From Penicillus capitatus (lineage: Eukaryota; Chlorophyta), in assembly GCA_965649825.1 (NCBI GenBank), contig OZ287708.1:434001-498000 (forward strand): a stretch of 64,000 bases of DNA. The letters are read 5' to 3'. The position numbers and the translations under genes were made by a program. The notes under the pieces are model-generated. The model was given only the letters and a program-made list of their open reading frames with translations. It did no database searches and was not told the DNA's origin. Each line of letters starts with the position of its first letter. Within the stretch, counting starts at the first letter, position 1. Positions 21,157 to 33,419 of this stretch are shown one piece after another.

Positions 21157-24100
21157 CTACTTGGTTGTCAGATCGTAGAGACCGCAGATGCGACCCTTGC
21201 CACCCGCGACGAAACGTTTCCAGTTCGATGGATGGAAGGCCAAAGACGTCACTGCCTGCTGACAGTTCTCTCTGTTCTTTTTGTACGGACGGATGCTGCT
21301 AATCTGCAAAACGCTCTCAGCAATCCGTTCTTCCTTATGGATTAGATGCTTACGTTTTCTCCGTCTGTCGACCACACTTTGATGACGGGATGCAGTGAGG
21401 CCGAAACCAGGATCGGATGTGTGAGGTGCGAGATCATGGCACTCGTGTATCCTAAGGAATGCGCTCGAACCTGAAAAGATGGGGTCAGACTGCTGAAGAC
21501 GGATTCGTCGGACTGCCGTATCTCCAATTGGCGCATGAGACCTCCGTAGGCCAGGACACTGATCGACTCTCCGTAGGACATGTGAACGGGTGTCATGGCA
21601 GAAATGGGACCCTGTGTTTGGAAAGCACGCACCCCGCATACGAAGCAGTTGGTGCGAACATCAAACACACGAACCATCCCTTCTGCCGATCCAACGGCCA
21701 AGAGACAGGGCGACTGGCGAAAGCACTTTAGAAAATCGATGGCCGGACGCGTGGTCTTGTCGATGGCAAACTAAAGAGATCATGTTCGGCACAGAGGTAG
21801 GGAGCAGACAGCTGTTACCTGTTGTACGATGGATGCACATTCGAGATCCATTTGCTGTACGATGCCCGGGAGGCTGAGACCTGCTGAGAAGATGTGCCCC
21901 ATCGTCGGTTGCCAGTCAAAACAGGCAGGGGCCAAGACAAAGGACGGCGGCGTGGCTACAGGAACGGCATGCCATGCGCTTAACAGTTGCGGATCACTCT
22001 CTGTGCAGTTGCGCCAGACGCGTACGCATCCATCTGTGCTGCAGGCCATGAGGCGATCTAAGGAATGTGAGAGATCCAGGGAGAACAGTGCGACGGTATC
22101 CACAGAATCGATGACCGCATTCTCGCGATGGTCCGCCAGCATAAACTTCGAGATTTCTGGATTCGATGGCTTACCATAATCGTAGATCGAGAGATATCCT
22201 TCGCGATCCGTGATGGCGATAAGATCCCGATTGGCATCCAGCAAGAGACATCCAACATTCTCTGCGTTTGTCCGGATATTGAGAACGTATCGATCGAGTG
22301 TCATATTCCTGATCCCTTCATTCACTGCTTCCTTGCTCCTATCCAATGACGAGCGCATCTCTGGTGGACGCTGCAGCAAGAGTTGAGATGAGGAGGAGAG
22401 GAGAGGTGGATGACCTGTTTCTGAGACAGGTGTGGATCTGCCAGGTCTTTGCGACAGAGACGAAAAATGGATGGCGTTGGAAGAAGGGCTGGATGTGCCT
22501 GAGATGAAATTCTGTGTAGGGGTGTCTGTTCTGTATTGAATCCATGTGGCTTTCCCCCCAGGCCATGGACCTCGTGAGATGAGGAAGAAGATCCACTCAT
22601 GACTCGATCTCTAAGCTTGTGGAGACGTTTTAGCTTGTACGGTCGTCTCTGGCAATACTTCGAAGCCAATTCAATACGCGTCTGTAAAATCTGTGTCTGC
22701 TCTTGGAAAGCCGGCGGCTGCTCAGCGCCGCCTGACCCCACCGAAAAGCCTGTGCTCGTTTGTGGTTGACTGTCAAGTGAGGCTCTGGATCTGCTTCGAA
22801 TGCGAATCAACGACACTGCCCTTCCTAAGAGAGATCCGAAATCAGATTCTGTCAAAGATCGCTTCTGGCTCGAGAGCTTTGCAGAAGCCGGCTTCGGCCA
22901 GAATTCCAAATCCCAGTGCAACAGACGAATCGTCTGCTGGCCTGCTTCGGCCACCTACACGCTTTTACACGACACCTCTGTTATGGCATCTGGAGCAATA
23001 GACCTCGTGGATCGGATCCATGGCCAAAGTGCAGATGTTTTCGAGGATACGTCTGTGGCAGTCGGTGGACGTTCCCACGGCATCGCTGCTCGATGCATCG
23101 TCGAAATTCAGAGAGTGAAATTGCGCTTGGGCAGCATCGTGCGTTGTCCATCTCAGGATGTCCTCTCTTTGAGGAGACGATCCTTCGCCTGGCAGATTCA
23201 GGAGATGGCCGCCCTTATGCATTGAGGTTGTTACTGGAACAACATGACGCTGTAAACCATGGTTCTGGGTCTCCACATCTCTCTGCATTTGAGCCATGGC
23301 AGACTGCACGAAAAAACCATGTGTGGGATGTACCGGAGGGGGTCTCTACCTCAAAGGCGCGTTCGTGTGTCGGCTTTTGCACCAGACGATTGAGCAGTCC
23401 AATCGCTTCCAGTCGGACAATGGGGCTGCCATCATAGACAAGCTAAAAGTGTGATATCAGAGTGAAGGGATGGGGTGTTTGAGTGGGCCACTTTGCTAGA
23501 GGTAGAGGCGAGATGTTCGAAGAGAACAGCATCAAAGTGCTGCAACTCTGTCTCTGGTTGACTAAGAACGACGAAAGAACTCAGAGCAGCAATGATGGCC
23601 GCGCGAAGCTCAGGATCCTGTGCCGACAAGGAATCCAACAAGATCTCAGGCAAGTGGTTCCTCAATGCCACCAAGACGGCCTAAACGTCGATTACCCCAA
23701 TGCCACACGTGAGAGATAGAGAGGAGCACTTCAGCTCGGCCTTCACAGATCGATGCAATGCAGAGACAAATCCACTTGTGCATGTCTGAAAGCTCGTGGC
23801 CCTCCATTTCGCCATACTCCTGATTCAAGATCTTTGCACAGGATGACAACAGTCGAGCATCCAAACAGAGTTTCTGCCCCTGAGCGACCGAGATGGATGA
23901 TATGACAGGCAGACGTTTTGTTTACTTGAGGAAAACCGTGACAGATAAGGGCAAGGACAGCTGCAGCCTTGGCCTTGAGGTCGATCTCGCCCTCTTCTCT
24001 TTCCAGGTAGTGGATGAAGTATAGGTGACCACTGTCTTTACAGAGATCTGATTGACAGGAGCTGTCCAGGGCCAAGAGCTTCGCCCATATGCATATCAAT

Positions 24101-25814
24101 GTGCGTTGCAGATCGACAGCCGTCGTCTGCAGGAGTTTCTGCACATAGGGAAAGACACCAACGGACAGCGACAGTTCCACTGCCCACGTGCCGAGCTCCA
24201 GAAACTCATAGAGCAGCTCCAAGGCACGCACTCTGTGGACAGGACTCAAGAGAACTTGCAGAAGAACAGGGAGCTGTTGAGGAGGCGCTTTCTTGCTCGA
24301 TCCAAACTTCAGCGAAAGAGCAAAGGCATCCAGCTGCTCAGAAAAGAAAGAGGTCAGACGAAACTCCCTTGGCGGTTTGTTCAGAAGCAGATCGGGCAAC
24401 TGCATGACAATGCGTTCAGCTGCAACATCCCACATCTGCCACAGATGATGATTGTATGTTGGCGGCAGTCGTGGATAAGACACCGGCATCACACCCATTG
24501 AGGACATGACACGCTCAGCTAAGAGAAAATTACGAAAGAGCGATGCCACCAACAGATCCTGTGATAAGGCAGCTGTCGTCAGAGAGGGGAAAGGGTGTTT
24601 GGTCGAAGCAACCTGTCGAAAGAGTTTCTGAAAAAGATGCGAAGGCAAAACGTCCCAGGCAATGGAATCTGTCACGGCAGTGAAGATCCAATGCAGCTCG
24701 CCGAGTGGACTCTTGCGTTCCTGAGGCATTCCGGGGACAGAATCTAACAAATCTGGTGTCACTTTGCCTTCGATCGCGACGCTGCGCTCAAGCAACCAAC
24801 GCAACGCAACCTGCAAACAGCCAGACGTCTTTTCATTCCTTGATAAAGTGGCCGGACTCCGATGGGCGTCGTGAGACAGGAGGTGAAGAGATCTGCCGGA
24901 AAATCGGGATGCGTGTCCAAGTTTTCGCCGTGGCGACACGATCCCATCAAAATCGTTCCTTTCATTGGATCTCCATCCTGAGAAGAGAATGGCGTTATTC
25001 CTGCATTGGGTCCCTAAATGCAAGGTGGTGTATCCGTGTCCCTATGGAGGTGAGATCTCTTGCCATGTCTCTCAGCACCTGGGCCATCGATGTGGTGACG
25101 GCATCTAGAATTGTCCCGGCAGAAGGACAGTCCAAGACATAGATGACCGGATTCCCCACCCAGCACTGTAGATCGTAAACGGAGAGCGGAATGTACTGTG
25201 TGTAATGGCTGTTGAACACCCAGATCTCTCCATTGCTCGTTGGCTTGGGAACACCATGGCCGTTGTAGTGAAACAGAATACGCTCCGTCTGCACCATCCA
25301 TCCATCTGTCACATCATCATCCGCTTTGTTGGACAAAACCGGACCTTTGCCGCTCGACGGAGGTTCATACACACCTTGCGCACTTGCTCCACGGTGGGAT
25401 CGAGCGCCAATCTGTATCGAGCTCTGGGCTGCCATCTCTCATACTGCGTCTGCAAGTTTTTGCCTAGAACCATGTGTGAGAACTTGTGTGACAGGGACGG
25501 CTGTTGTGCCAATCGTTTCGAGGGCGCGTTGCATGGGAGCTGTGTTGGGATCCACCCAACAGTGTTTCGTTGGACACGGGGAGATTCGGACGAGTCCAGG
25601 TGGGTCGACACCGACATTCAGACAGAGAACGAGAGCCCCAGCCGCCGTTTTAATTTTCTCTTTCGAATTCCATTTGGCCACTAGTCCTTCCGTCCAGGAC
25701 TCCTCTTCCGTCAGGGAACGGTGCCGTTCCTGCAGCACTCCTTATTTCGCCGTTCTCTTCTCTACGTCGTGTCACTTTGCTAAGCCAGACGGGCGTCGCT
25801 GTGGCAGAAGTCAT
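21157..25814 (-). CDS. RPTOR: Raptor (TORC1 scaffold)
   Basis: Raptor presents substrates to TOR kinase in TORC1. The N-terminus (ATG at 25814; a longer start at about 25862 is possible) reads PVWLSK, joined by a 47-nt intron to [12 protein letters not shown] and the raptor-N caspase-like domain: [87 protein letters not shown]-type helical sequence fills the long exon 25023-23743 and following exons. WD40 repeats close the protein ([18 protein letters not shown], and in the last exon [16 protein letters not shown]...GLYDLTTK). About ten exons; boundaries in 21.7-23.7 kb were only roughly traced. Plus-strand open frames here are shadows. Confidence 0.93.
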
Positions 25815-25914
25815 GACGCATGTGCAAGGAGTGAGCAACCGAACGAACGTACACACGAACACGCCAAAACGATTTACGTCATATCACTAACAGGTCAACA
25901 AAAGTTCACACTCT

Positions 25915-26755
25915 TTAAACATTTGGCTGCCCAGTGGCCACTACAGGACCTGTCTGCACAGACGAAGGCGGCGGTGCCACATAAGATGCTGGGACAAATG
26001 GATTGCTCGGCTGTGGTGGCTGAGAAGAGGCTCCTGGTTGACTAGGCGCATTGATCTGCTCATAACCAGAATCCCCACTCGATGCCTGCTGATAGACCAC
26101 ATAGCCAAAATACGTCGCAATAAACTACATTGCAAAAAACACGCTATCTGTCTCGTGCATGACATTCTCTCACCTTCAACAACATCGACATCATGCGCAG
26201 TAAAATAAAGAAGACTTCTCCAGCAGTGGCATAGTGATGCGATACACTGACCATTCGCACGATATCGACAATACAGGTAGCCGGTGCGAAGAAAAGAAAC
26301 TGGACAGAAGGGGTCGTGCGAGTGAGTTGTGATGCGGTAGCTGTGTTTACCAGGAAGAGCATTCCAACATTGTAGTTGAGTATAGCAATGATTCCCATAA
26401 CAGCTATGGCGGCCGAGACGTCCGTGTCATAGAGGGAAGAGAGAATGGCCAGGGACAATTGCAGGACGACACAGAAATTGAAGTTTGACGCCGTGGTGCT
26501 GACGAAATGATACTGAAGGGAAGACGACGACATGCTCGCGACAACCCGATAGAGAAATGTCGATTCGGCCAATCGCATAGGACCATCAGAGATGATGATC
26601 TATATGATTATCATCTCCGCCACAATGCAACGCTGCAGTGTCGTCTGGATCGTCGTGACGACGATGCTCTGCAAAACGATGAGAGGAGAGGGAATGCCCA
26701 AAGGAACTATGCACATGCGAGGGGAGAGCACGTCATGGACAGTAGAGGTCGACAT
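25915..26755 (-). CDS. Four-span membrane protein with Pro-rich tail, unknown
   Basis: The ATG at 26755 (MSTSTVHDVL) leads into a hydrophobic segment (CIVPLGIPSPLIVL). An intron ending at 26601 (acceptor ATAG) removes an in-frame stop and continues into RLAESTFLYRVVAS. At least three more hydrophobic stretches follow (FCVVLQLSLAILSSL, AIAVMGIIAILNYNVGMLFLV, FLFFAPATCIVDIV). The last exon gives IATYFGYV then a Pro/Gln/Ser-rich cytoplasmic tail ending at 25915. The tail has YEQI and NPF (in SNPFVP), which are motifs used in endocytic sorting, so a trafficking role is possible. The family is not recognised. Confidence 0.6.
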
Positions 26756-26815
26756 CGTCACCCTTGGACACAGAGGATATGAAGATGTCTTGACGTCTCG
26801 TTCATGATGTGACTT

Positions 26816-28626
26816 GAGAGTCCGGCTGGATGAGAAGGATCATTGTAGGGGACAGGCGTCTTTTGTGACAAGCAATGTGACGCGCCATCCAAAAAGCCTT
26901 TCTAAGAAGATCGCAATGTTAGAGCTCTCTTCAGGTTGAGAGTACAGACAGAAGCGCTCGGCCTTCCCCTCATCGCTGCATCGAACCTTAGGAGTCGATG
27001 ACAATGCACTTCTCAACAGAATCATGGCTGTGCAAGAGGCCAGAGCAATAGCTGTGGGTATTCTGAGGGCACTGGGGCCGACGTCAGAGTCCGTTGCAGG
27101 TCGTAGTGTGCTACGAAAGGCATGAAGTGGATGCCATGACGACCTTACTGACAAAACCAAGCATCGATCGTGCCGAATACTACGCATGGCAATCACTGGA
27201 TTTCACGATTCCGGTCGTTCTGCTGGGAGTGGCTGATGGATCGACGGCCCGGAAGTTCCTGCGTGCCTCTTCTCTGGACGTCATTCTCGACTTTGGACAG
27301 ACACTACCTGTCGCAGAACAGATCTCCGTACAGTTTTGGTTTGCTGGACACTGCACTTCTGTCCACGACTGCGAATCTCACGCCGCCTTTGCAGAAGTGT
27401 GTGTATGGCGATCATCCACGTCCAACAGATGTGCGGCTGTAGGAAATGGGAGATCTGGTTTGGGATATTGGAAAGAATACAGAAGTAGATGTTTCCGTCT
27501 ACGGTTTTCTCTGGACGTGTTCCAAAAGGGACAGTCCATCTTCCTGCGACGACGCCTGTCTGCATCACGGACGATACTGTTCCCCTTCTCTTCCTGCATC
27601 GACAAACCAATCTCACGATCTCCCAGGGCAAGATATCCTAAAGGTTCTGCTCACTCTTTGCTCGACTGAATGCATTTCTCTATGCGATCTGCAAAGGGGA
27701 CGCTGCATCACCTATGCCTCTATCAGATTCTCAAAAAAGCAAGACAGCTGGAGAAATGGTGGTATGCTTTGGCGGATTTCTACAGGCATTGCACGCCACT
27801 CTCAGGATCTGAAAGAAAACAGTGCTCTTTCAAAGTCCTGTCAGACACTCTTGTCGAAACTTTCGCCTGTATGTGCTTCATCAGATTGTGCAAGAAAGAG
27901 GGCTCTCTTGGATTCGAAAGGCAGTGGAGACATGCATCCAACCCGATCTCTTAATCCATGATCGACGGCATCCGTTACTGGAGACGCATATGAAAATTCA
28001 GATTCGAAACAGGATCTCTCCATATGTCCCTTCGCTCTATCTCAACGAACAGCCTTTTCTCGCTCCGCTTACAAAAAGGAACATCGAAACGGCGATCTGC
28101 TTGATCCTCTCTGAACAAAATCCACCATTCTGCACAACGCCATCTGAAAAGGGCGATCAGCTGTATGCACCCTCTCCATAGAGATCGTCAGACGCCATTT
28201 CTGTTCAGGATCGTACCGACAAGGCCCATCGGATGGACGGATGCCGATACAGTTGCTTCGCAACTCGTCTCAGCTTTACTGCCGCCTTCCCGACATGGCT
28301 GGTGTTCAGCAGAGACGCACGCGTCTTCTGCACAAGGTCCAACGACGTCGGTGAACCGCAGATCATTTTTGGCACTTTTCTCAGGGGCACCAGTCGAAGG
28401 TGTTCTGTCGATCATCGTATGCGTTGTTCTCCTGACAGGAGTCGCCGGTGCTGTCGGTCTGCATCGCCTTCATGCCAGAGAGGAATGTAGCAGTAGCTTC
28501 GACGGCACGGTCGATTGCCGACTCGCGTCCGTTGTCCGATCATACGACGACGCCACGTCATCGAACGGACGTTCGCCGTCGTCATCGTCTTGGGTGCACA
28601 TTCGTTGTAAATCCCGACGACGCTAA
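26816..28626 (+). CDS. Vacuolar sorting receptor (VSR/BP-80 type)
   Basis: VSRs bind propeptides of vacuolar proteins and carry them between Golgi and endosome. A protease-associated domain is traced over three exons: KKIAMLELSSG | VDDNALLNRIMAVQEARAIA | VVVCYERHEVDAMTTLL...IPVVLLG (splices at 26934/26992 and 27053/27100). Next VQFWFAGHCTSVHDC, then GFLWTCSKR and CLHHGRYCSP (the plant CINHGRYC motif), GQDILK joined to GTLHHLCLYQIL, WWYALADFYRHC, SWIRKAVETC and ISPYVPSLYLNEQPF, each aligning in order with plant VSRs. A membrane span (GVLSIIVCVVLLTGVAGAV, about 28397-28453) is followed by a short tail. EGF repeats of plant VSRs are not obvious. The signal-peptide exon upstream of about 26816 was not fixed. 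The gene ends 16 bp before the RUS gene. Confidence 0.85.
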
Positions 28627-28642
28627 AATCTGTCAACGAGCG

Positions 28643-30669
28643 ATGTTCGCGAATGGCAACCCAACGGCTACGGAAGCCTCGTCGTCACGTCTTCTCTGTT
28701 GCTCGAAGAGACGTCGACGTCAATCTATCTCGATTGCCGCGCGACTTCGACGACAGGAACGCTTCTTCGATGTTGAACCGAGAAATAGTGTCGAGAAAGC
28801 ACGTCTGTTACTGCAACGCGGATGGAAACGTCTCTCGATGAAGCAGAGCGACGAGGTGTACGCCCTTAGGCTTTCTGACCCGATTGTCAATTCTCCTTCG
28901 TGCAGGAGTCGATGATCACAGCGCCACTGACGGTTCAAAGAAATGGAGAGCGATTACAGTATGTTTGGAAAGGCGATCGTTTGCAAGCCGTTATACAGCA
29001 TCCTTCTGGAAGGTCACATTCCGGTGAGGCCTAACCGCAGATTGGCCCGTACAGCAACGACAGCAGTCGGCCTAGAAAGGCGTGATGGAACAGACGAGGG
29101 ATCATGGCTGCCGTGGAATGTCGAAAGATTACTGCTTGCTTTTCAAGATCTCCTCTTTCCCGATCCCTCTACTGTGAGTTCAGATTACTGGAATTGGCTG
29201 GTTTGGCGAGTCTTTTCAGTAAACCCTTTGATAACTGAGATCTCTACCGAGGAGCTCTTTACTGTAGAGGTTTTTCGGGACGTTCTTACTGATCTTTGGG
29301 ACACAAGTGTGCGCATCTCGCATCGCGGAAGTCTCTGCTATGTTGAGCGTGTTTAGTCACTCCTGGTGGCGGCAGGATTGGGTGCGGACCAATCGTTGAA
29401 GGCATCCGTTGCGGTCAACTGGATGGTAAAGGATGGAGTCGGTCGCATATCACGATTTCTCATTGCTTCCAAATTCAGTCGGAAGTTTGACGCCAATGTA
29501 AAAGTGAGCGAGTGATGTGACATCGAAGGGAGAATCTGGATGCATATCTGCGTTGCCTGCAGAAAGCGAGGTTTCTCTCGGTTGTGTTCTGTACGGCCTG
29601 TGTGGGGGCAGAGTACCTGGCTCCGCTGTTTCCTGGGTGTTTTCTTCTTCTGGCTATTGTTGGGCGTATTGGAACTGCGGTGAAATTGACCGCTTTTGTT
29701 TCGACAGGTCCGTCGATTGCGATGGCCTTTGCAAAGAACCAAGCAGTCTGCAACATCACAGCCAAAACGCAGGTTGCTGCCTTTCACCAGCCAACAGCTT
29801 CTGAGCAGCTTCGTCGTGGATAGGCTCAGCACAGCGTCGTGGATTCCTTAACTATCGTCATAGCAGCGTGCTTGACATACATGTGTGGCAAATTGCCCTG
29901 GACGCTTGCTGCATTACCACTTGTGGCGTACTTTATCTGTGCGTCATGTGTTATCTATGGCGGGTATATGGAGAACAGGACACTTGTCTTCAATACCCTG
30001 AACAGTTGTCGCATGAACATTGCCACGAGCCATTGGGTGCGCGAACAGAGAGCTTTGTCGCCGAGAGAGGTGAATACGATAACAGATGACACTCCTCTTC
30101 TGATCGGCACATCTGCAGATCTGTCGTTTAGAGACCGTCTGGGGGACAAGCGTCGAAGATCGTCCGTCGGACGTCGCGATCAGAATCGGAAGACTCGAAG
30201 ACATAGCGGATCATCCTGTCGACCTTGAACGGATCTTGAAACGACATCGAGAGGATCGATTTATGATCGCCCTCAACAGAGCTCAGCTCAAAAGGAAGCC
30301 ACTGGCCCGTCCTTCGCTGCTCATCTCCTTCAAGTATCTTATCCTCTGCAGCACCTCTGTGCTCAGATAACCGTTAGGGATAACGCTCAAAACGAAGATA
30401 TCATTCTGGCTTTCTTGACAGGGGCATTTGCACGAGAGAGATTACGGGAGTGTTGTGTCAAGGATCGCGTTCGAGCAGATTCTGCGATCGAATGTGCTCG
30501 AGAAGAGGCGCAGAAGTCATTGCGTCTCTTCACTCAGGCACTCGAATCCGCTGGATGGAAATTATCGGCCGTGTCTGTTGATATCGGAGATGTTCAGTAC
30601 CCAAACACAATGCAATTACCACTCCGCCCACATCCTTCAGCCGTTAGGGAAAACGAACGACTTTACTGA
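28643..30669 (+). CDS. RUS/DUF647 family protein (root UVB sensitive-like)
   Basis: Conserved eukaryotic membrane family (plant RUS1-6, human RUSF1); molecular role poorly known. Nine exons: 28643-28855, 28906-29023, 29076-29218, 29268-29306, 29357-29497, 29563-29772, 29830-30125, 30184-30333, 30378-30669. The introns are 44-65 nt and the joined frame is 533 codons plus stop. Family landmarks in order: LFPDPSTVSSDYWNWLVWR, FFGTFLLIFGTQSLLVAAGLG (created by two splices), AVNWMVKDGVGRISRFL, LAPLFPG with a hydrophobic stretch, AKNQAVCNITAKTQ, another hydrophobic region ending VIYGGYMENR, REQRALSPREVN, SLLISFKDNAQNEDIILAF and ALESAGWKL near the end. The start at 28643 is the least certain point. 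Minus-strand frames at 29353-29832 and 29944-30204 are shadows. Confidence 0.88.
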
Positions 30670-30743
30670 ACATGTGGACTGTGTTATCTTTGCCCGGGCC
30701 CTGCGATCCGACGCAAGTCGCTCGAAACTTGAGTCTTTGGATG

Positions 30744-32036
30744 TCATGTGCGTTGGGTAGGTATATCTTTGACAGTAAGAGCCGCTTCTGCCATTCCGAG
30801 TGCTCCTTCTTTTGTCTTGTGTCCGCCAATGAAACCACTGGAATGGACAAAGACACATCCTTCGATACCAGATGCTTCGTCTAGGTTCTCAAATCGCAGC
30901 CCTCTCCACTGAACTGGCAGGGGGTGGCGCGAGATGAAAGAAGCTGGGGCAATTGGTACAGCATGTATTCGGAAAGCGTCTTTCACTCCAGAGTCCTAAA
31001 CCATCCCATCAGACAACGCACCTCTCTGTACAGATCGACAGCGTAGATGCAGTATTTGATCGTGCCTGTTAACTTCTGTTCGGTCTCGAGGTCGTCCAGA
31101 TGCTCCTGCCATGGACAGAATGTGCGAAGCAAAATGATTTCACCTGTTGGACTGACAGAGAATCGCTCTTGCAGCGCGTGCTGCACATGAATACGCGCCG
31201 GCAACCAAACCTATGCCAACATATGATCATCACTGTCAGATGAGCGACGGGAAGTGACTTTTGCCATTCGAAGGACGTAGTCCAAGAACTCGTGGCCACA
31301 CAACTTCATCGCCTCTTCAAATTGACGATCTGTTGTGATCGATGGATCGGACTCATTCCACGAAGGATTGAGCCGGGACACTCTAGATGGCAGTCCTGTT
31401 GAGTCTACATACTGAGGGACAGAGCCATCCTTGCATACAGGGACGCCTAGAGAAACTCTAACCGTCACATCGCCACTTGTACTCGATCTACTTACCGTTG
31501 TCAATAGCATCAAGCGCCTGTATAAAACCCTTGTAGACTTTGTGGTACAGCACGTCCACATCTTCATCTTTGAGATCGACAGAGTCGAGCGCTTGCTTCA
31601 GAATCTCTCTTCCTACAGACAGGCCTCCGTGTGTGATCGTCCTGTCTTCCGAGCAATGCACGCACCAAAGTGCTTGTAGATTAATCCAGCACTCGACAGC
31701 TTGATTGTGTACCCTATGTCACGCGTTCATCGTATGTGCCAGTTAGGAATGTATCCACCTTGTCCGAAGATTTCATTAAATCCCTTCTGATGGTGATCAA
31801 ACCTCGATATCTCTGCAATGACCGTGCCTCGACATCGAGCGATGGCAGCCTAACGCAGTCATGCCTGGATCGTAGATGTTGCCGACATCAACCAAGACAT
31901 CCATCTTATCCAGAATCTTAGGGTCACGCGTTCGGGTAATCTCTGCCTTGGCAAAGCGCTCTGTCCTCTTCAGCATCCAACATCCGAGAGCTTCGTCGCA
32001 ATGAAAGCTGCCATCATGTGTTCCGATAGATGTCAT
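30744..32036 (-). CDS. MYG1-like exonuclease/hydrolase, copy C
   Basis: Third MYG1 copy in the window and the most complete. From the ATG at 32036: IGTHDGSFHCDEAL, RTRDPKILDKMDVLVDVGNIYDP, then after an intron FDHHQKGFNEIF with the DHH motif intact, SSAGLIYKHFG, a Leu/Lys-rich helical exon ending QALDAIDN, GLPSRVSRLNPSWNE, LPARIHVQHALQERF, CPWQEHLDDLE and the C-terminal exon with HPLPVQWRGLRFENLDEASGIEGCVFVHSSGFIGGHKTKEGAL (30744 to about 30986). It lacks the N-terminal basic extension of copy A, so the copies may differ in location. It is convergent with RUS, 74 bp apart. Confidence 0.9.
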
Positions 32037-32233
32037 GCTTCGGCAGTTGACGAGGGGTAAGAGGCGTATGAGGTGGTGCACCCTGACTGTAATGGCTATC
32101 ATTGTGAGGGATATCGTCTGTCTCATCATACACCCACGGTCATCAGGTTCATGCGAATTTTACAAAGCCGCTTTCACTGAGCATCTCTTACTTTCGTTTT
32201 TCACGGTCTGCTTCACAGAACGCTTCATACCTC

Positions 32234-33419
32234 ATGGGTGATATTTCAGAGTTGTCTCAGTTATCGAACGAACTCAACACTAAGCTCGCCAGCAGTTTCG
32301 AAAAACTAATGCAAGACAGACAACGTCTTCAAGAAGAGCGTGCCGAATTCGAGGCGGAGAAGGAACTGATGCGATGCCTCACTGCGCAACCCAGCGACGT
32401 GATAAAAATCAATGCGCGAGGAACTATCTTCGAGACGAGACGCTCCACCCTTTGTCAAGTACCTCCACCAATACATACCCATCTTCATCTCTAAGCCCTA
32501 TGGTTGTCAGGTGGATGGTTGTTTACTGCAATACATGTTCAGTGGAAGATGGGAAGACCGGTTGGAGCGCGATTCCGAGGGACGCGTGTTTCTCGACTAC
32601 AATCCCTATTGCTTTGGCAAGATCTTGGATTATCTCTGGGCTATGCAGGTATGATAGAGACAGGCAGAGATCATGAGAGAGGGGAGAATGCAATGAGTGT
32701 GTGGATGGTGTGTGTAGTTATCAAGCGATGAATGTCCAGCGCCTCTTCCTGAGATTCGCCCAGACGATCTATCGACGTTCCGTTTGCTGGTGCGTTACTT
32801 GGGACTGGAGGAATTGATCTGTCCAGAACTCAAGAGGTTTAGCGAGGAGTTAAAGACGGGAGAGATCGGAATTGGCAGTGCTGGACAATTAGCAGTACAG
32901 AAAGCGGGAAAGGATGCCTATCAGAGCGTTTTTGGCCAAGGGGTCTTCGTGAATGAAGTTGTCGAATTTACACTCAAAATCGAGCATCTAAGGAATTCTT
33001 ACAAGTGGTTAATGTTTGGGGTCATTCCCCATGATCATCCAGCAACGAGAAACAGTCATGAAAAGTGTGATGCGACGATGACATGAGAAGAATGTGTGAG
33101 AATGCGGTTGGGGTGTTGTAGGTCGGGCAGCTATGGATGGTCGACTAATGGGAATACTTGGATTGCAGGCAAGAGTACAAGGAGCTACAAGAATTTCAAA
33201 TCTGGTATCCTCAGTGAAGGCACAGAGGTCGTCATGACTCTGGATTGTCGTCAACGGTACAATACCCTGACCCTGCAAGTCATGGGCACCATGCACAAAT
33301 ACCAGTTGTCTGACCTGCCACGAAACCAATGGCGACTTCAAGTGGTGCTCTATGGTAATAACGATGAAATAAGAATTGAGAACATCAAGAAGATCCCAGG
33401 AACACAGATCATCAGATGA
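32234..33419 (+). CDS. BTB (T1/KCTD-type) protein with SPRY-like C-terminus
   Basis: The first exon has a coiled-coil start (KLMQDRQRLQEERAEFEAEKEL) and the beginning of a potassium-channel-tetramerisation type BTB fold, INARGTIFETRRSTLCQ. An intron of about 53 nt joins this to VDGCLLQYMFSGRWEDRLERDSEGRVFLDYNPYCFGKILDYL. A third exon has IRPDDLSTFRLLVRYLGLEEL and ends in FTLKIEHLRNSYKWLMFGVI. The last exon has SYGWSTNGNTW and LTLQVMGTMHKYQLSDLP...LYGNNDEIRIENI, fitting a SPRY/B30.2-like beta-sandwich. BTB proteins of this type often serve as Cul3 adaptors; the SPRY part would bind substrate. That role is inference. The domain pairing is clearer than the exact exon ends. Confidence 0.75.

Noticed and set aside
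28943-29356. Separate small gene before the RUS core
   Set aside because: Its frame joins the downstream exons through two good introns and carries the N-terminal RUS motif, so it is part of the same gene.
29353-29832. 159-codon minus-strand frame as a gene
   Set aside because: The plus strand gives the RUS family after splicing, which explains the region better.
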